Of a stretch of 64,000 nt of DNA, positions 17,796 through 29,442 are shown one piece after another. Below the pieces are notes generated by a model, which ran no database searches, had not been told where the DNA came from, and saw only the letters and a list, made by a program, of their open reading frames with translations. The translations under genes and the position numbers were made by a program. The stretch's first letter is position 1. Each line of letters starts with the position of its first letter. The DNA lies in the NCBI RefSeq assembly GCF_002285265.1, contig NZ_NSJB01000004.1, positions 62,001-126,000 of the forward strand. Reading direction: 5' to 3'. The DNA comes from Vandammella animalimorsus. Its GTDB lineage: Bacteria; Pseudomonadota; Gammaproteobacteria; Burkholderiales; Burkholderiaceae_C.

Positions 17796-19943
17796 ATGAC
17801 CGCACACAACCTCCTCGTCGAACTCTTTGTCGAAGAACTGCCGCCCAAGGCGCTGAAAAAGCTGGGCGAGGCCTTTGCCGGCCAGCTGTTTGAGCAGCTC
17901 CAGGCCCTGGGCCTGACGGCGGCCGACTCGCGCGTCACCGCCTACGCCAGCCCGCGCCGCCTGGCCGCGCACATCACGCACGTGGCGGCCAAGGCGGCCG
18001 ACAAGCCGCTGCGCACCAAGCTCATGCCCGTCAGCGTGGGGCTGGATGCGAATGGCCAGCCCACGCCCGCGCTGCTGAAAAAACTGCAAGCCATCGGCGC
18101 CGGGCCCGAGGCCGTGGCGCAACTGCAGCGCGCCATGGACGGCAAGGCCGAGGCCTTGTTCTTCGACAGCGTGGCCACCGGCGCCACGCTGGACGTGGCC
18201 TTGCAAAAGGCGCTGCACGAGGCCATTGCCAAGCTGCCCATCCCCAAGGTCATGACCTACCAGCTGCACAGCGGCACCGCCCTGCCCGGCTGGGACAGCG
18301 TGCAATTCGTGCGCCCCGCGCACGGCCTGGTGGCCCTGCACGGCAGCGCCGTCGTGCCCGTCACCGCGCTGGGCCTGGCCGCCGGCCGCGCCACCCACGG
18401 CCACCGCTTCGAGGCGCAGCAAGACCCCATCGAACTGCCCGACGCCGACAGCTACGCCCGCCTGCTGCGCGAGAAAGGCGCCGTCATCGCCAGCTTTGAC
18501 GAGCGCCGCACCGACATCGCCGCCCAGCTTGCGGCTGCCGCCCAAAAAGCGGGCGCGGGCCTGAAGCCCATCGAAGACGAAGCCCTGCTCGACGAAGTCA
18601 CCGCGCTGGTCGAGCGCCCCCACGTGCTCACCTGCCAGTTTGAAAAAGAATTTCTGGACGTGCCGCAGGAATGCCTGATCCTGACCATGAAGGCCAACCA
18701 GAAATACTTTCCGCTGCTGGATGCGCAAGGCAGGCTCACGCACCAGTTCCTCGTGGTCAGCAACATCTGCCCCGAGGATGCCAGCGCCGTCACCGGCGGC
18801 AACGAGCGCGTGGTGCGCCCGCGCCTGGCCGATGCCAAGTTCTTCTTCGACACCGACCGCAAAAAGCCGCTGGAAAGCCGCGTCGAGGGCCTGGCCAAAG
18901 TCGTCTACCACAACAAACTGGGCACCCAGGGCGATCGCGTGCAGCGCGTGCGCGCCATCGCCAAAACCCTGGGTGAACACCTGGGCCCGCATTTGGGTGG
19001 CCCCGCGCTGGCCAAGGCCGCCGACCAGGCCGCCATGCTGGCCAAGGCCGATCTGCTCACCGACATGGTGGGCGAATTCCCCGAGCTGCAAGGCATCATG
19101 GGCGGCTACTACGCCCGCCACGACGGCCTGGGCGAAGACATCGCCCAAGCCATCGAAGACCACTACAAACCCCGCTTCGCCGGCGACGAGCTGCCGCGCG
19201 GCAACGTGGGCACCGTCGTCGCCCTGGCCGACAAGCTGGAAACCCTGGTCGGCATGTTCGGCATCGGCAACCTGCCCACCGGCGATAAGGATCCGTTTGC
19301 CCTGCGCCGCCACGCGCTGGGCGTGATCCGCATGCTGGTCGAAAAACGCCTGCCGCTGGACCTGCCCGCCACCGTGGCCAGCGCCGCCCAGGCCTTCGGC
19401 CCCCTGCTGCCCGATGCCGCCAAAAGCAACGCCCAGCTGCTGGCCTTCATCTACGAGCGCATCGCTGGCTACCTGCGCGAGCTGGGTGCCAGCGCGCAAG
19501 AGGCCGATGCCGTCATCGCCGCGCGCCCCATGTGGGGCGAAATGCCCCAGGCCCTGGCGGCAGTGCGCGCCTTCGCCAGGCTGCCCGAAGCCCCCGCGCT
19601 GGCCGCGGCCAACAAGCGCATCGGCAACATCCTCAAGAAAGCCGAGGCCGAAGGCGCGGTGGACGCGCATGTGAGCGACGTGCTGCTGCAAGAGCCTGCC
19701 GAACAAGCCCTGTTCGCCGCCATGCAGCAAGTGCTGCCCCAGGCCGAGCGCCAGTTCCAGGCCGGCGACTACACCGCCAGCCTGCAAACCCTGGCCCAGC
19801 TGCGCGCGCCGGTGGACGCCTTCTTCGACGGCGTCATGGTCAACGCCGAGCAAATGGACCTGCGCCTGAACCGCCTGGGCCTGCTCAAGATGCTGCACCA
19901 GGCCATGAACCGCGTGGCCGATCTGGCGCGGCTGGCTGGGTAA
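17796..19943 (+). CDS. glyS: Glycyl-tRNA synthetase beta subunit
   Basis: The 715-residue tRNA-binding subunit of GlyRS opens with NLLVELFVEELPPKALKKLG and contains YASPRRLAAHI, the HD-like region GLGEDIAQAIEDHY and GDKDPFALRRHALGVIR. The length is normal (about 690-720). It has only a 21-bp leader after the VapC-like gene, so it probably depends on transcription from the glyQ promoter through the toxin-antitoxin genes, or on the promoter of that module. Its TAA is followed by GCGCCTGCCG, resembling a dispersed-repeat end. Confidence 0.97.
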   Translation: MTAHNLLVELFVEELPPKALKKLGEAFAGQLFEQLQALGLTAADSRVTAYASPRRLAAHITHVAAKAADKPLRTKLMPVSVGLDANGQPTPALLKKLQAIGAGPEAVAQLQRAMDGKAEALFFDSVATGATLDVALQKALHEAIAKLPIPKVMTYQLHSGTALPGWDSVQFVRPAHGLVALHGSAVVPVTALGLAAGRATHGHRFEAQQDPIELPDADSYARLLREKGAVIASFDERRTDIAAQLAAAAQKAGAGLKPIEDEALLDEVTALVERPHVLTCQFEKEFLDVPQECLILTMKANQKYFPLLDAQGRLTHQFLVVSNICPEDASAVTGGNERVVRPRLADAKFFFDTDRKKPLESRVEGLAKVVYHNKLGTQGDRVQRVRAIAKTLGEHLGPHLGGPALAKAADQAAMLAKADLLTDMVGEFPELQGIMGGYYARHDGLGEDIAQAIEDHYKPRFAGDELPRGNVGTVVALADKLETLVGMFGIGNLPTGDKDPFALRRHALGVIRMLVEKRLPLDLPATVASAAQAFGPLLPDAAKSNAQLLAFIYERIAGYLRELGASAQEADAVIAARPMWGEMPQALAAVRAFARLPEAPALAAANKRIGNILKKAEAEGAVDAHVSDVLLQEPAEQALFAAMQQVLPQAERQFQAGDYTASLQTLAQLRAPVDAFFDGVMVNAEQMDLRLNRLGLLKMLHQAMNRVADLARLAG

Positions 19944-20262
19944 GCGCCTGCCGACGATTTCTCCGCACGCATCGCGGCCCGGCCAACGCACGGCGGCCTG
20001 CCTCATTGATTGGCCTGCGCCAAGGCTGCGCAAGGGGTTGCCCGACCCCTTGACGCTGCTCCAGCCGGCCCAGGCAAGGCCGCAGCCTGCACCTCTTAAC
20101 ATCATCCGGATTACCTCACGGCGACAGGCTTATTGGCGCGCGTGGGATTTTGTAACCAATTTTTAGTATAGGCTTGCGCCCCCGCAATCCAAGGTTCTTT
20201 TTCTGCGGCGCTGCTCAGGCAAGGGGCTGGCGTCTGGCTACACGGCTTTCAGGAGGTTTGAG
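19944..20262. other. 319-bp intergenic region between glyS and the CZB gene
   Basis: I see no gene or clear terminator. The right half is relatively AT-rich (around 20,130-20,175, with TTTTTAGTATAGG) and probably carries the promoter of the CZB-domain gene. A strong AGGAGG ribosome site precedes that gene. Confidence 0.5.
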
Positions 20263-20751
20263 ATGGGATTTTTCAGCCGCTTTTTTGGCACTGGCGACCG
20301 GGCAGATAAAAAACGCCCTGCCCAGCCCGATGCCGACGCCGGTGCGGAAGAGATGGGCCTGGACTCGCGCCTGGCGGCCCAGATCCTGGCGGAAATCGAC
20401 ATCGATACCGCCATCGCCGCACACGAGAACTGGAAGCTGCGCCTGCTCAACTATCTCGACGGCAAATCCGATGAAGACCTGCGGCCAGAAGTCATCTGCG
20501 AGGACGGCCGCTGCGACCTGGGCAAGTGGCTGCATGGCCCCGGGCGCGAAAGGCTGGGCAAGTATCCGGCGTTCACTGTGCTGGTGGCGCAGCACAAATA
20601 CTTTCACGTGCAGGCCTCCACAGTGGTGGCACAGGCCCAGAGCGGCAATGAGGCCGAAGCGCGCCGCGTGCTCAACGGCAGCTACCGGCTGGCATCCAAC
20701 CAGGTGGTGCTGATGCTCAAGGCGCTGAAGAAGGGCCTGGGCGTCAGGTAG
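20263..20751 (+). CDS. Stand-alone CZB (chemoreceptor zinc-binding) domain protein
   Basis: The 162-residue soluble protein has a CZB domain from about residue 40 to 155. The four expected zinc ligands are present: His54 (AAHENWK), Cys84 (RCDLGKWLHGPG), and His111 and His115 (QHKYFH). CZB domains sense zinc or redox state and are usually fused to chemoreceptors or diguanylate cyclases. Here the only extra sequence is a short, charged N-terminal segment starting MGFFSRFFGT. It may work by protein-protein contact with a chemotaxis or cyclic-di-GMP partner, which is not in the window. The start is fixed by AGGAGG nearby. Confidence 0.85.
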   Translation: MGFFSRFFGTGDRADKKRPAQPDADAGAEEMGLDSRLAAQILAEIDIDTAIAAHENWKLRLLNYLDGKSDEDLRPEVICEDGRCDLGKWLHGPGRERLGKYPAFTVLVAQHKYFHVQASTVVAQAQSGNEAEARRVLNGSYRLASNQVVLMLKALKKGLGVR

Positions 20752-20871
20752 GTTCGCGCCAGCCCTGGGCGCGAATACCGGCGTTGGATTCACAAAGGCG
20801 CAGCGGCCGGCAGGCAGATGTCAGCACTCCAGCGCGCCGCCACGGCCGGCCAGCCGCAGCTTGCTATGATC

Positions 20872-20880
20872 GCGGGTTGC
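20872..20880 (+). promoter_or_regulatory. Extended -10 promoter candidate for uvrA
   Basis: TGCTATGAT is an extended -10 element (TGn plus TATGAT), followed by a GC-rich discriminator. It lies 23 bp before ATG 20903, leaving only a short leader. This supports ATG 20903 over the TTG at 20888. I see no LexA box beside it. Confidence 0.45.
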
Positions 20881-20902
20881 ATTTTTCTTGCCCCTGGCCT
20901 GG

Positions 20903-24087
<3,185 letters not shown>

Positions 24088-24091
<4 letters not shown>

Positions 24092-24714
24092 ACAAGCCAC
24101 ACAGCCAGCCCGACAGCAGCAGCCACTTCGACGCCAGCGCCCGCGATTGGGACCAGCGCCCCATGTCCCAGCAGCTGGCCGCCGTCGCGCAGCGCCTGCT
24201 GCAGCAAGTGCCCTTTGCGCCGCACGAGTGGGTGCTGGACTTCGGCGCCGGCACCGGCCTGCTGGCCACGGCGATTGCGCCGCACGTGGCGCAGGTCACC
24301 GCCGTGGATCATTCGGCCAACATGCTGGCCGTGCTGCGTGAAAAAAATGTGAGCAACATCGACACCGTGCAGCAAGCCGGCCTGCAGGGCCTGCCGGCCG
24401 GCCACTACGACGCCATCGTCAGCTGCATGGCCTTGCACCACGTGCCCGACACCGCCGCGCTGCTGCAAGGCTGCGCCCAGGCCCTGCGGCCCGGCGGGCG
24501 CATCGCGCTGGTGGACCTGTACGCCGAGGACGGCAGCTTCCACGGCGACAACGCCGCCAAGGGCGTGCACCACCTGGGCTTCGATCCCCAGGCCCTGCAG
24601 GCCCTGACCCGGCAGGCCGGTTTCGAGCAGGTGCAGCTCGAAGAAATCCACCGCCTGACACACCGTAACGGGCGTGACTACCCGCTGTTTCTACTGACTG
24701 CCCGCCGCAGTTGA
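24088..24714 (+). CDS. Class I SAM-dependent methyltransferase
   Basis: The 208-residue protein has the SAM-binding motif [12 protein letters not shown], the acidic end of strand 2 (TAVDHS), then [15 protein letters not shown] and the post-motif [13 protein letters not shown]. The pattern is that of the Methyltransf_11 family. The substrate is unknown. Its ATG overlaps the uvrA stop (ATGA), so it is translated with uvrA, but no functional link is known to me. Confidence 0.87.
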
Positions 24715-24837
24715 AACTGGCTACACTGCGCCAGACGCGCGCGGGCCCCAACGTCAGAACCTGTGCAAAGAAGAACCTGCCGCATGGCAGGCATGCGGCC
24801 TGCGCACCGACCCACGCACGACGAGGAGGAAACACCG

Positions 24838-25614
24838 ATGAAGCCCTTGCTGACCTCGCTGGCCTGCGCCCTGGCCTTTGCCCTGCCTGGCGCCGCCGCT
24901 GCCAAGACCCTGAAAGTGGCCGTGGCCGCCGAGCCCTACCCGCCGATGTACTACCCCTCGCCCTCGGGCCAGTGGCAAGGCTTCGAGGTCGATCTGGCCC
25001 AGGCCGTGTGCAAGGCCGCCAAGCTCGATTGCGAAGTGACGGCCGTGGCCTGGGACGGGCTGATCCCCTCGCTCAACGGCGGCCACATCGACATGGTCAT
25101 GGCCTCGATGTCCATCACCGAAGAGCGTCGCAAGCAGATCGACTTTTCCAACAAGTACTACGACGTGCCGCCGCTGATCGTCTCGGCCAAGGAGGCGCCG
25201 GTGGACAAGAGCCCGGCCAGCTTCAAAGGCAAGACCATTGGCGTGCAGGTGGCCACCATCCATGCCGCCTACGCGCAAAAACACTTCGCGCCCGCTGGCG
25301 CCACGGTCAAGGTTTACCAGAACCAGGACGAGGCCAACAGCGATCTGGTCTCCGGCCGCGTGGACGCCACCATGGGCGACACCGACGCCATGCAGACCTT
25401 CCTCAAGAGCGAGGGCGGCAAAGCCTGCTGCGAAGCGCGCGGCAACCCCGAGCCCGACCCCGGCGTGCTCGGCCAGGGCGTGGGCATTGGCCTGCGCAAG
25501 GGCCAGGATGCGCTGCGCGAGCAGCTCAACGCCGCCATCAAGTCGCTGCGCGACAGCGGCGAATACCAGCGCATCGCGCAGAAATACTTCAGCTACGACG
25601 TCTACGGACAGTAA
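24838..25614 (+). CDS. Amino-acid-type ABC transporter periplasmic binding protein
   Basis: The 258-residue family 3 solute-binding protein has a Sec signal peptide ([22 protein letters not shown]). The mature part begins KTLKVAVAAEPYPPMYYPS and contains GFEVDLAQAVCKAAKLDCE, AWDGLIPSLNGGHIDMVMASMSITEERRKQIDFS and GKTIGVQVATIHAAY, all typical of Lys/Arg/Orn/His or opine binders. ATG 24838 has a GAGGAGGA site. Two permease genes follow. The ligand is unknown; the neighbouring amine-dehydrogenase-like gene suggests a nitrogen compound, by inference. Confidence 0.88.
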   Translation: MKPLLTSLACALAFALPGAAAAKTLKVAVAAEPYPPMYYPSPSGQWQGFEVDLAQAVCKAAKLDCEVTAVAWDGLIPSLNGGHIDMVMASMSITEERRKQIDFSNKYYDVPPLIVSAKEAPVDKSPASFKGKTIGVQVATIHAAYAQKHFAPAGATVKVYQNQDEANSDLVSGRVDATMGDTDAMQTFLKSEGGKACCEARGNPEPDPGVLGQGVGIGLRKGQDALREQLNAAIKSLRDSGEYQRIAQKYFSYDVYGQ

Positions 25615-25650
25615 GCCGCAGTGAGCCCATGAGCCCCCTGGCGCACGGCG

Positions 25651-26397
25651 ATGGATTTTCTCTCTGCGCTCCTGCCCGGCGTTGACTGGCGGCTGCTGGC
25701 CTATGCCCCGCCCGGCTGGGGCAAGGCGCTGCTGCAGGGCCTGCTCAATTCGCTGATCGTCGCCGGCGGCGGCTATGCGCTGGGCCTGCTGCTGGGCGTG
25801 GGCGGGGCCATGGCCAAGCTGCGCGGCGGGCCGCTGGCGCGCGATCTGGCCGAGGTCTACACCACCATCGTGCGCGGCATGCCCGAGCTGATCCTCATCC
25901 TGATCCTCTACTACCTGGGCACCGATCTGCTCAACCGCGTGCTGGCGCTGGCCGGCGTGGGGCGCGTGCAGGCCAGCGGCCTGGTCGCCGGCATTGCCGT
26001 CATCGCCATCGTGCAAGGCGCCTACGCCACCGAGGTCATCCGCGGCGCCATCCAGGCCATTGCGCCTGGCGAGCACGACGCCGCGCAGGCCTTTGGCATG
26101 AGCGCGCGCCAGGCGCTGTGGCGCATCACGCTGCCGGGCATGCTGCCCTTTGCCATCCCGGGCCTGGCCAATCTGTGGCTGATCGCCACCAAGGACACGG
26201 CCTTGCTGGCCGTGGCCGGCTTCACCGAGCTGACCCTGGCCACGCGCCAGGCCGCCGGCACGACCAAGGCCTACCTGCTGTTCTTCTGCGCCGCCGGGCT
26301 GCTCTACCTGGCCATCACCTTGCTGTCCAACCAGCTCTTTGCCGCGCTGGAGCGCCGCGCGCGCCGCGGCCAGCGCCCGGAGGCCGCGCGTGGCTGA
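25651..26397 (+). CDS. Amino-acid ABC transporter permease (HisQ-like)
   Basis: The 248-residue inner-membrane protein is a HisM/HisQ-type permease with TTIVRGMPELILILILYY and the ATPase-docking loop GAIQAIAPGEHDAAQAFGMSARQALWRITLPGMLP. About five membrane segments are predicted. It lies 36 bp after the binding protein and overlaps the next permease by eight bases. Confidence 0.88.
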   Translation: MDFLSALLPGVDWRLLAYAPPGWGKALLQGLLNSLIVAGGGYALGLLLGVGGAMAKLRGGPLARDLAEVYTTIVRGMPELILILILYYLGTDLLNRVLALAGVGRVQASGLVAGIAVIAIVQGAYATEVIRGAIQAIAPGEHDAAQAFGMSARQALWRITLPGMLPFAIPGLANLWLIATKDTALLAVAGFTELTLATRQAAGTTKAYLLFFCAAGLLYLAITLLSNQLFAALERRARRGQRPEAARG

Positions 26398-27193
26398 GCG
26401 CGCCGCACGCAGTGCCCAGCGCCAGGCCGCCGCCTTCTGGCAACCGCACCGGCGCGCCCTGGCCGCGCTGGCCCTGCTGGCGCTGGCGGCCATCGCCTGG
26501 CAAGGCCAATGGGCCTGGGTGCCGCAGTACGCCCGGGCGCTGCTGGCCGGCGTGGGCGTAAGCCTGGCCATGCTGGTCGGCAGCGTGGTGCTGGGCTTTG
26601 CCTTGGCGCTGCCGCTGGGCATTGCCCAGGCAGCCGGCCCTTGGTGGCTGCGCCTGCCCGCGCGCAGCTTTTGCACCATGATCCGCGGCACGCCGCTGCT
26701 GCTGCAGCTGTGGCTGGTCTATTACGGCCTGGGCTCGCTGTTTCCGCTGATCCCGGAAATCCGCGGCTCGGCGCTATGGCCTTATCTGCGCCAGGCCTGG
26801 CCCTACGGACTGTTTGCGCTGACCATCTCCTTTGCCGCCTACGTGGGCGAGGTCATGCGCGGCGCCTTTGCCGGCATGCCCCCAGGCGAGCTGGAGGCCG
26901 GCCGGGCCTGCGGCATGACGCGCTGGCAGGTCTGGCGCCGCATCTGGCTGCCGCGCGCCATCCAGCGCAGCCTGCCCACGCTGGCCGGCGAGACCGTGCT
27001 GCAGCTCAAGTCCACCCCGCTGGTGGCCACCATCACCGTGGTCGATGCCTATGGCGTCATCAACATGGTGCGCCAGAACACGCTGCTGACCTACGAGCCG
27101 CTGCTGCTGCTGGCGGGCATCTACCTGCTGCTCACGCTGGTGCTGGTGTTGCTGCTGCGGCGCCTGGAGCGCCGGCTGCAGCCCGCAGCCTGA
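26390..27193 (+). CDS. Amino-acid ABC transporter permease (HisM-like)
   Basis: The 267-residue protein is the second HisM/HisQ-type permease, with FCTMIRGTPLLLQLWLVYYG and the docking loop GAFAGMPPGELEAGRACGMTRWQVWRRIWLP. I choose GTG 26390, which overlaps the first permease by eight bases; an ATG at 26339 would add 17 Arg/Ala-rich residues. No gene for the ATP-binding subunit (HisP-like) follows; an oxidoreductase comes next. The importer must borrow an ATPase from elsewhere or be incomplete. Confidence 0.87.
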   Translation: MAERAARSAQRQAAAFWQPHRRALAALALLALAAIAWQGQWAWVPQYARALLAGVGVSLAMLVGSVVLGFALALPLGIAQAAGPWWLRLPARSFCTMIRGTPLLLQLWLVYYGLGSLFPLIPEIRGSALWPYLRQAWPYGLFALTISFAAYVGEVMRGAFAGMPPGELEAGRACGMTRWQVWRRIWLPRAIQRSLPTLAGETVLQLKSTPLVATITVVDAYGVINMVRQNTLLTYEPLLLLAGIYLLLTLVLVLLLRRLERRLQPAA

Positions 27194-27242
27194 GGCAACC
27201 CAAGAACAATCAAGAACACCCCACACAGCGCCCCCCTGCCCC

Positions 27243-29357
27243 ATGCGAGACCCCCGCTACGACATTCTTTTCGAGCCCGTACGCATCGGCCCCGTCACCA
27301 CCCGCAACCGCTTCTACCAGGTGCCCCATTGCAGCGGCATGGGGCACCGCTACCCGGCGGCCGAGCAAGGCCTGCGCCAGATCAAGGCCGAGGGCGGCTG
27401 GGGCGTGGTGAGCACGCAGGAGACCGAGATCCACCCCTCCTCGGACATCTCCCCCTCCAACCAGCAGCGCCTGTGGGACGAGCGCGACATCGGCCGCCTG
27501 CAGGCGCTGACCGAGGCCATTCACGCCCACGGCAGCCTGGCGGCCATCCAGCTGGCGCACAACGGCATCCACACCGCCAACCGCCTCAGCCGCATCGCCC
27601 CCTATGGCCCGGCCGACATGCTAGTGGACACCGAAGACCCGGTGCAGGCGCGCGCCATGGACAAGAGCGACATCCGCGCCTTTCGCCAATGGCACCGCGA
27701 CGCCGCGCTGCGCGCCAAGCGCGCCGGCTTTGACATCGTCTACGTCTACGCCGGGCACGACATGACGCTGCTGCAGCACTTCCTGCTCAAACGCTACAAC
27801 CAGCGCAGCGACGAATACGGCGGCAGCTTCGAAAATCGCCTGCGCCTGTTTCGCGAAGTGCTGGCCGACACCCGCGAGGCCGTGGGCGATGCCTGCGCCG
27901 TGGCCGTGCGCTTTGCCGTTGAGGAGCTGCTGGGCCAGGACGGCCTGACCCACGATGGCGAAGGCCGCGACGTCATCGCCGCGCTGGCCGACGAGCCCGA
28001 CCTGTGGGACGTGAACCTCTCCAACTGGGCCAACGACAGCCAGACCGCGCGCTTTGCGCAAGAAGGCTTTCAAGAGCCCTACATCGCCTTCGTCAAATCC
28101 CTCACGCGCAAACCCGTGGTCGGCGTGGGCCGCTACACCTCGCCCGACGCCATGGTGCGCGCCATCCGCAGCGGCATCCTCGACCTGGTGGGCGCAGCGC
28201 GCCCCTCCATTGCCGACCCCTTCCTGCCGCAGAAAATCGAGCAAGGCCGCATCGACGACATCCGCGAATGCATCGGCTGCAACATCTGCACCGCAGGCGA
28301 CAACACCGCCGCCCCCATGCGCTGCACGCAAAACCCCACCATCGGCGAAGAAGCGCGCAAAGGCTGGCACCCGGAAATCATCGCCCCGCTGCCGCGCCCG
28401 GCCTCGGTGCTCATCGTCGGCGGCGGCCCGGCCGGGCTGGAGGCCGCGCGCGCCCTGGCCCAGCGCGGCGCCGAGGTCACCATCGCCGATGCCGCGCGGC
28501 AATGGGGCGGGCGCGTCAGCCTGGAGGCGCGCCTGCCCGGCCTGGCCACCTGGGCGCGCGTGCGCGACTGGCGCCTGGGCCAGCTGCGCCAGGCCAGCAA
28601 CGTGCAGATGTACCTGGACAGCCCATTGAGCGCGCAGGACGTGCTCGCCTTCGGCATGGCCCACGTCGCCATCGCCACCGGCGCGCATTGGCGCTGCGAC
28701 GGCGTGGGCCGCGTGCACCGCCAGCCCCTGCCCTTTCTGGGCGGCGCCAACGCCGCGCGCGTGGTCGGCGTCGATGCCCTGCTCGAGCGCGGCGCGGCCG
28801 CCGTGCATGCCGCCCTGGCCGCCAACCATGCCCAGGGCGCGCCGACCCAAGGCCCCGTCGTCGTGTTCGACGACGACCGCTACTACATGGCCAGCGTGCT
28901 GGCCGAGCTGCTGGCGCGCGCCGGGCTGCAGGTGCACTTCGTCACCCCCGCGCCCATCGTCGCGCCCTGGAGCGAGCACACGCTGGAGCAGCCGCGCATC
29001 CACCGCCGCCTGCTGGAGCTGGGCGTGCACATCACCTTGCTGCACCAGCTGGCCGGCTGGCAGGGCGATCGGCTCGATCTGGCCTGCGTCTACAGCGGCC
29101 GCCTGCAGCCCATCGCCTGCGCCTGCCTGGTGCCCGTCACCGCCCGCCTGCCCAACCACGGCCTGTGGCAGGCCCTGCAAGCGGCCAGCCACAGCTGGGC
29201 CGAGCACGGCATCGCCAGCGTCGAGCGCATCGGCGACTGCCTGGCCCCCGGCATCATCGCCGCGGCCAACTACGCCGGCCATGCCTATGCCCGCAGCCTG
29301 TTGAGCGTGCAGGTCGCAGAAAGCGCCTGCGCCACTTCTTACGACGGCTATCGGTGA
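27243..29357 (+). CDS. Trimethylamine/dimethylamine dehydrogenase-family flavoprotein
   Basis: The 704-residue protein has an N-terminal old-yellow-enzyme barrel, a 4Fe-4S cluster and a C-terminal FAD/NAD-like module (VLIVGGGPAGLEAARALAQRG). It resembles trimethylamine dehydrogenase closely: QVPHCSGMG carries Cys30, the position of the covalent 6-S-cysteinyl-FMN link; KAEGGWGVVSTQ, GFDIVYVYAGHD, YGGSFENR and CARPSIADPFLPQK-like segments follow. The cluster cysteines are 343, 346, 349 and 361 (CIGCNIC, then MRC), with GEEARKGWHPE after them. The family oxidatively N-demethylates secondary or tertiary amines or reduces related compounds. Parts of the aromatic cage differ, so the substrate may not be trimethylamine. 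It sits between an ABC importer and a tctCBA system. Confidence 0.87.
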   Translation: MRDPRYDILFEPVRIGPVTTRNRFYQVPHCSGMGHRYPAAEQGLRQIKAEGGWGVVSTQETEIHPSSDISPSNQQRLWDERDIGRLQALTEAIHAHGSLAAIQLAHNGIHTANRLSRIAPYGPADMLVDTEDPVQARAMDKSDIRAFRQWHRDAALRAKRAGFDIVYVYAGHDMTLLQHFLLKRYNQRSDEYGGSFENRLRLFREVLADTREAVGDACAVAVRFAVEELLGQDGLTHDGEGRDVIAALADEPDLWDVNLSNWANDSQTARFAQEGFQEPYIAFVKSLTRKPVVGVGRYTSPDAMVRAIRSGILDLVGAARPSIADPFLPQKIEQGRIDDIRECIGCNICTAGDNTAAPMRCTQNPTIGEEARKGWHPEIIAPLPRPASVLIVGGGPAGLEAARALAQRGAEVTIADAARQWGGRVSLEARLPGLATWARVRDWRLGQLRQASNVQMYLDSPLSAQDVLAFGMAHVAIATGAHWRCDGVGRVHRQPLPFLGGANAARVVGVDALLERGAAAVHAALAANHAQGAPTQGPVVVFDDDRYYMASVLAELLARAGLQVHFVTPAPIVAPWSEHTLEQPRIHRRLLELGVHITLLHQLAGWQGDRLDLACVYSGRLQPIACACLVPVTARLPNHGLWQALQAASHSWAEHGIASVERIGDCLAPGIIAAANYAGHAYARSLLSVQVAESACATSYDGYR

Positions 29358-29442
29358 AATCCCTGCCTGTCAGCCATTGCCAGGGCTTTCAACAAGGAGT
29401 ATCAAGACAGGCTTTCAACCACAAGGTATTCAGGAGACCCAC

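Noticed and set aside
17256-20105. A 949-codon minus-strand open frame across vapC and glyS
   Set aside because: Shadow of glyS; biased composition, no family features.
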